Positions 32,549 through 32,797 of a stretch of 32,797 nucleotides of DNA are shown here, piece by piece. Origin of the DNA: Lysobacteraceae bacterium (GTDB taxonomy: Bacteria > Pseudomonadota > Gammaproteobacteria > Xanthomonadales > BQJN01). The notes beneath the pieces were generated by a model, which did not search any database, was not told the DNA's origin, and worked only from the letters and a program-made list of their open reading frames with translations. Where the stretch lies: positions 1 through 32,797 of the forward strand of contig BQJN01000052.1 of NCBI GenBank assembly GCA_021604725.1. Direction: 5' to 3'. Every line of letters starts with the position of its first letter. Position 1 is the stretch's first letter. A program made the translations under genes and the position numbers.

Positions 32549-32797
32549 ATGCAGTTTAACGCGGTAAAAAAGCGATCAGGCGGCGCGGTCAGCGATACTC
32601 GGGTGTTTGCCAGCCTGGGTGCCCTGATTCGCCTGCAGTTCGAAGCCAGAGGGTTCAGTTTTCTGCCACGGCAGCCGGTTAACAGTGTTCTGTATGGTCG
32701 TCATGCTTCCAGGGTCCGTGGACGCGGCCTGAATTTTGAGGAACTTCGGAATTACGAAGCTGGCGACGACATCCGCAATGTTGACTGGAAAGCCACC
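32549..32797 (+). CDS. DUF58-domain protein, 5' part only
   Basis: 83 codons are visible before the window ends. The start matches DUF58 proteins that accompany MoxR: SLGALIRLQFEARGFSFLP, then GRHASRVRGRGLNFEELRNYEAGDDIRNVDWKAT. The Y-x-x-GDDIR-x-x-DWKAT run is the family hallmark. It has no signal peptide or visible ribosome-binding site, and its ATG lies 6 nt after the phosphatase stop, so translational coupling is likely. VWA and TPR genes would be expected further downstream. Confidence 0.88.
   Translation, partial: MQFNAVKKRSGGAVSDTRVFASLGALIRLQFEARGFSFLPRQPVNSVLYGRHASRVRGRGLNFEELRNYEAGDDIRNVDWKAT

Overview
The window is moderately GC-rich chromosomal DNA from what looks like a Gammaproteobacterium. 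I favour the Xanthomonadales / Wenzhouxiangella-like neighbourhood because of the many exported enzymes and beta-propellers, the MipA-type porin-like protein, a DUF3185-type protein and the style of the intergenic hairpin repeats. That placement is an inference. I see no rRNA, tRNA, CRISPR array, phage gene or transposase. Almost every gene carries a signal peptide or membrane segments, so the stretch is mainly about the cell envelope and export.

Layout. 1-2124 (-): large exported Asp-box (BNR) propeller, cut by the window edge. 2391-4372 (+): cytochrome c/streptogramin-lyase-like fusion, overlapping a double SnoaL-like protein. 5755-4434 (-): 2OG-Fe(II) oxygenase followed by a small polytopic membrane protein. 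9171-5911 (-): second giant BNR/sortilin-like propeller. 9457-10343: repeat-rich island holding a small Gly/Arg-rich probable lipoprotein. 10551-13578 (+): two overlapping exported ureohydrolase-fold genes, the first with its metal site destroyed and the second intact. 13899-13702 (-): DUF3185-like membrane protein with a clear terminator. 16225-14204 (-): exported protein with a Tyr/Asp/Glu repeat and a long Ser/Arg/Pro repeat. 17234-16407 (-) and 17375-18163 (+): MipA/OmpV-type outer-membrane protein diverging from a membrane-bound LytTR regulator. 22664-18211 (-): [2Fe-2S] subunit, Tat-exported molybdenum hydroxylase subunit and exported amidohydrolase. 22868-23410 (+): unknown membrane protein. 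23411-23982: hairpin-repeat cluster. 27909-23983 (-): ECF sigma factor, zinc-finger anti-sigma factor and two exported HEAT-repeat proteins. 28128-29654 (+): exported sulfatase with terminator. 29835-32797 (+): MoxR ATPase, PafA-like phosphatase and the start of a DUF58 protein.

How the genes work together. Several sets are tightly coupled by 4-14 nt overlaps: propeller/SnoaL, ureohydrolase pair, molybdenum hydroxylase subunits, sigma/anti-sigma and HEAT/HEAT. The most striking are the ureohydrolase enzyme/pseudoenzyme pair, the sigma-anti-sigma operon that also encodes two periplasmic HEAT solenoids, and the insertion of a PafA-type phosphatase between MoxR and DUF58. At the DNA level, a three-hairpin element occurs three times (9586-9735, 14106-14189 and 23786-23952), with compensatory base changes that keep its main stem paired. 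Two perfect 9-bp direct repeats spaced by 12 bp precede the LytTR gene, which is the geometry LytTR regulators recognise.
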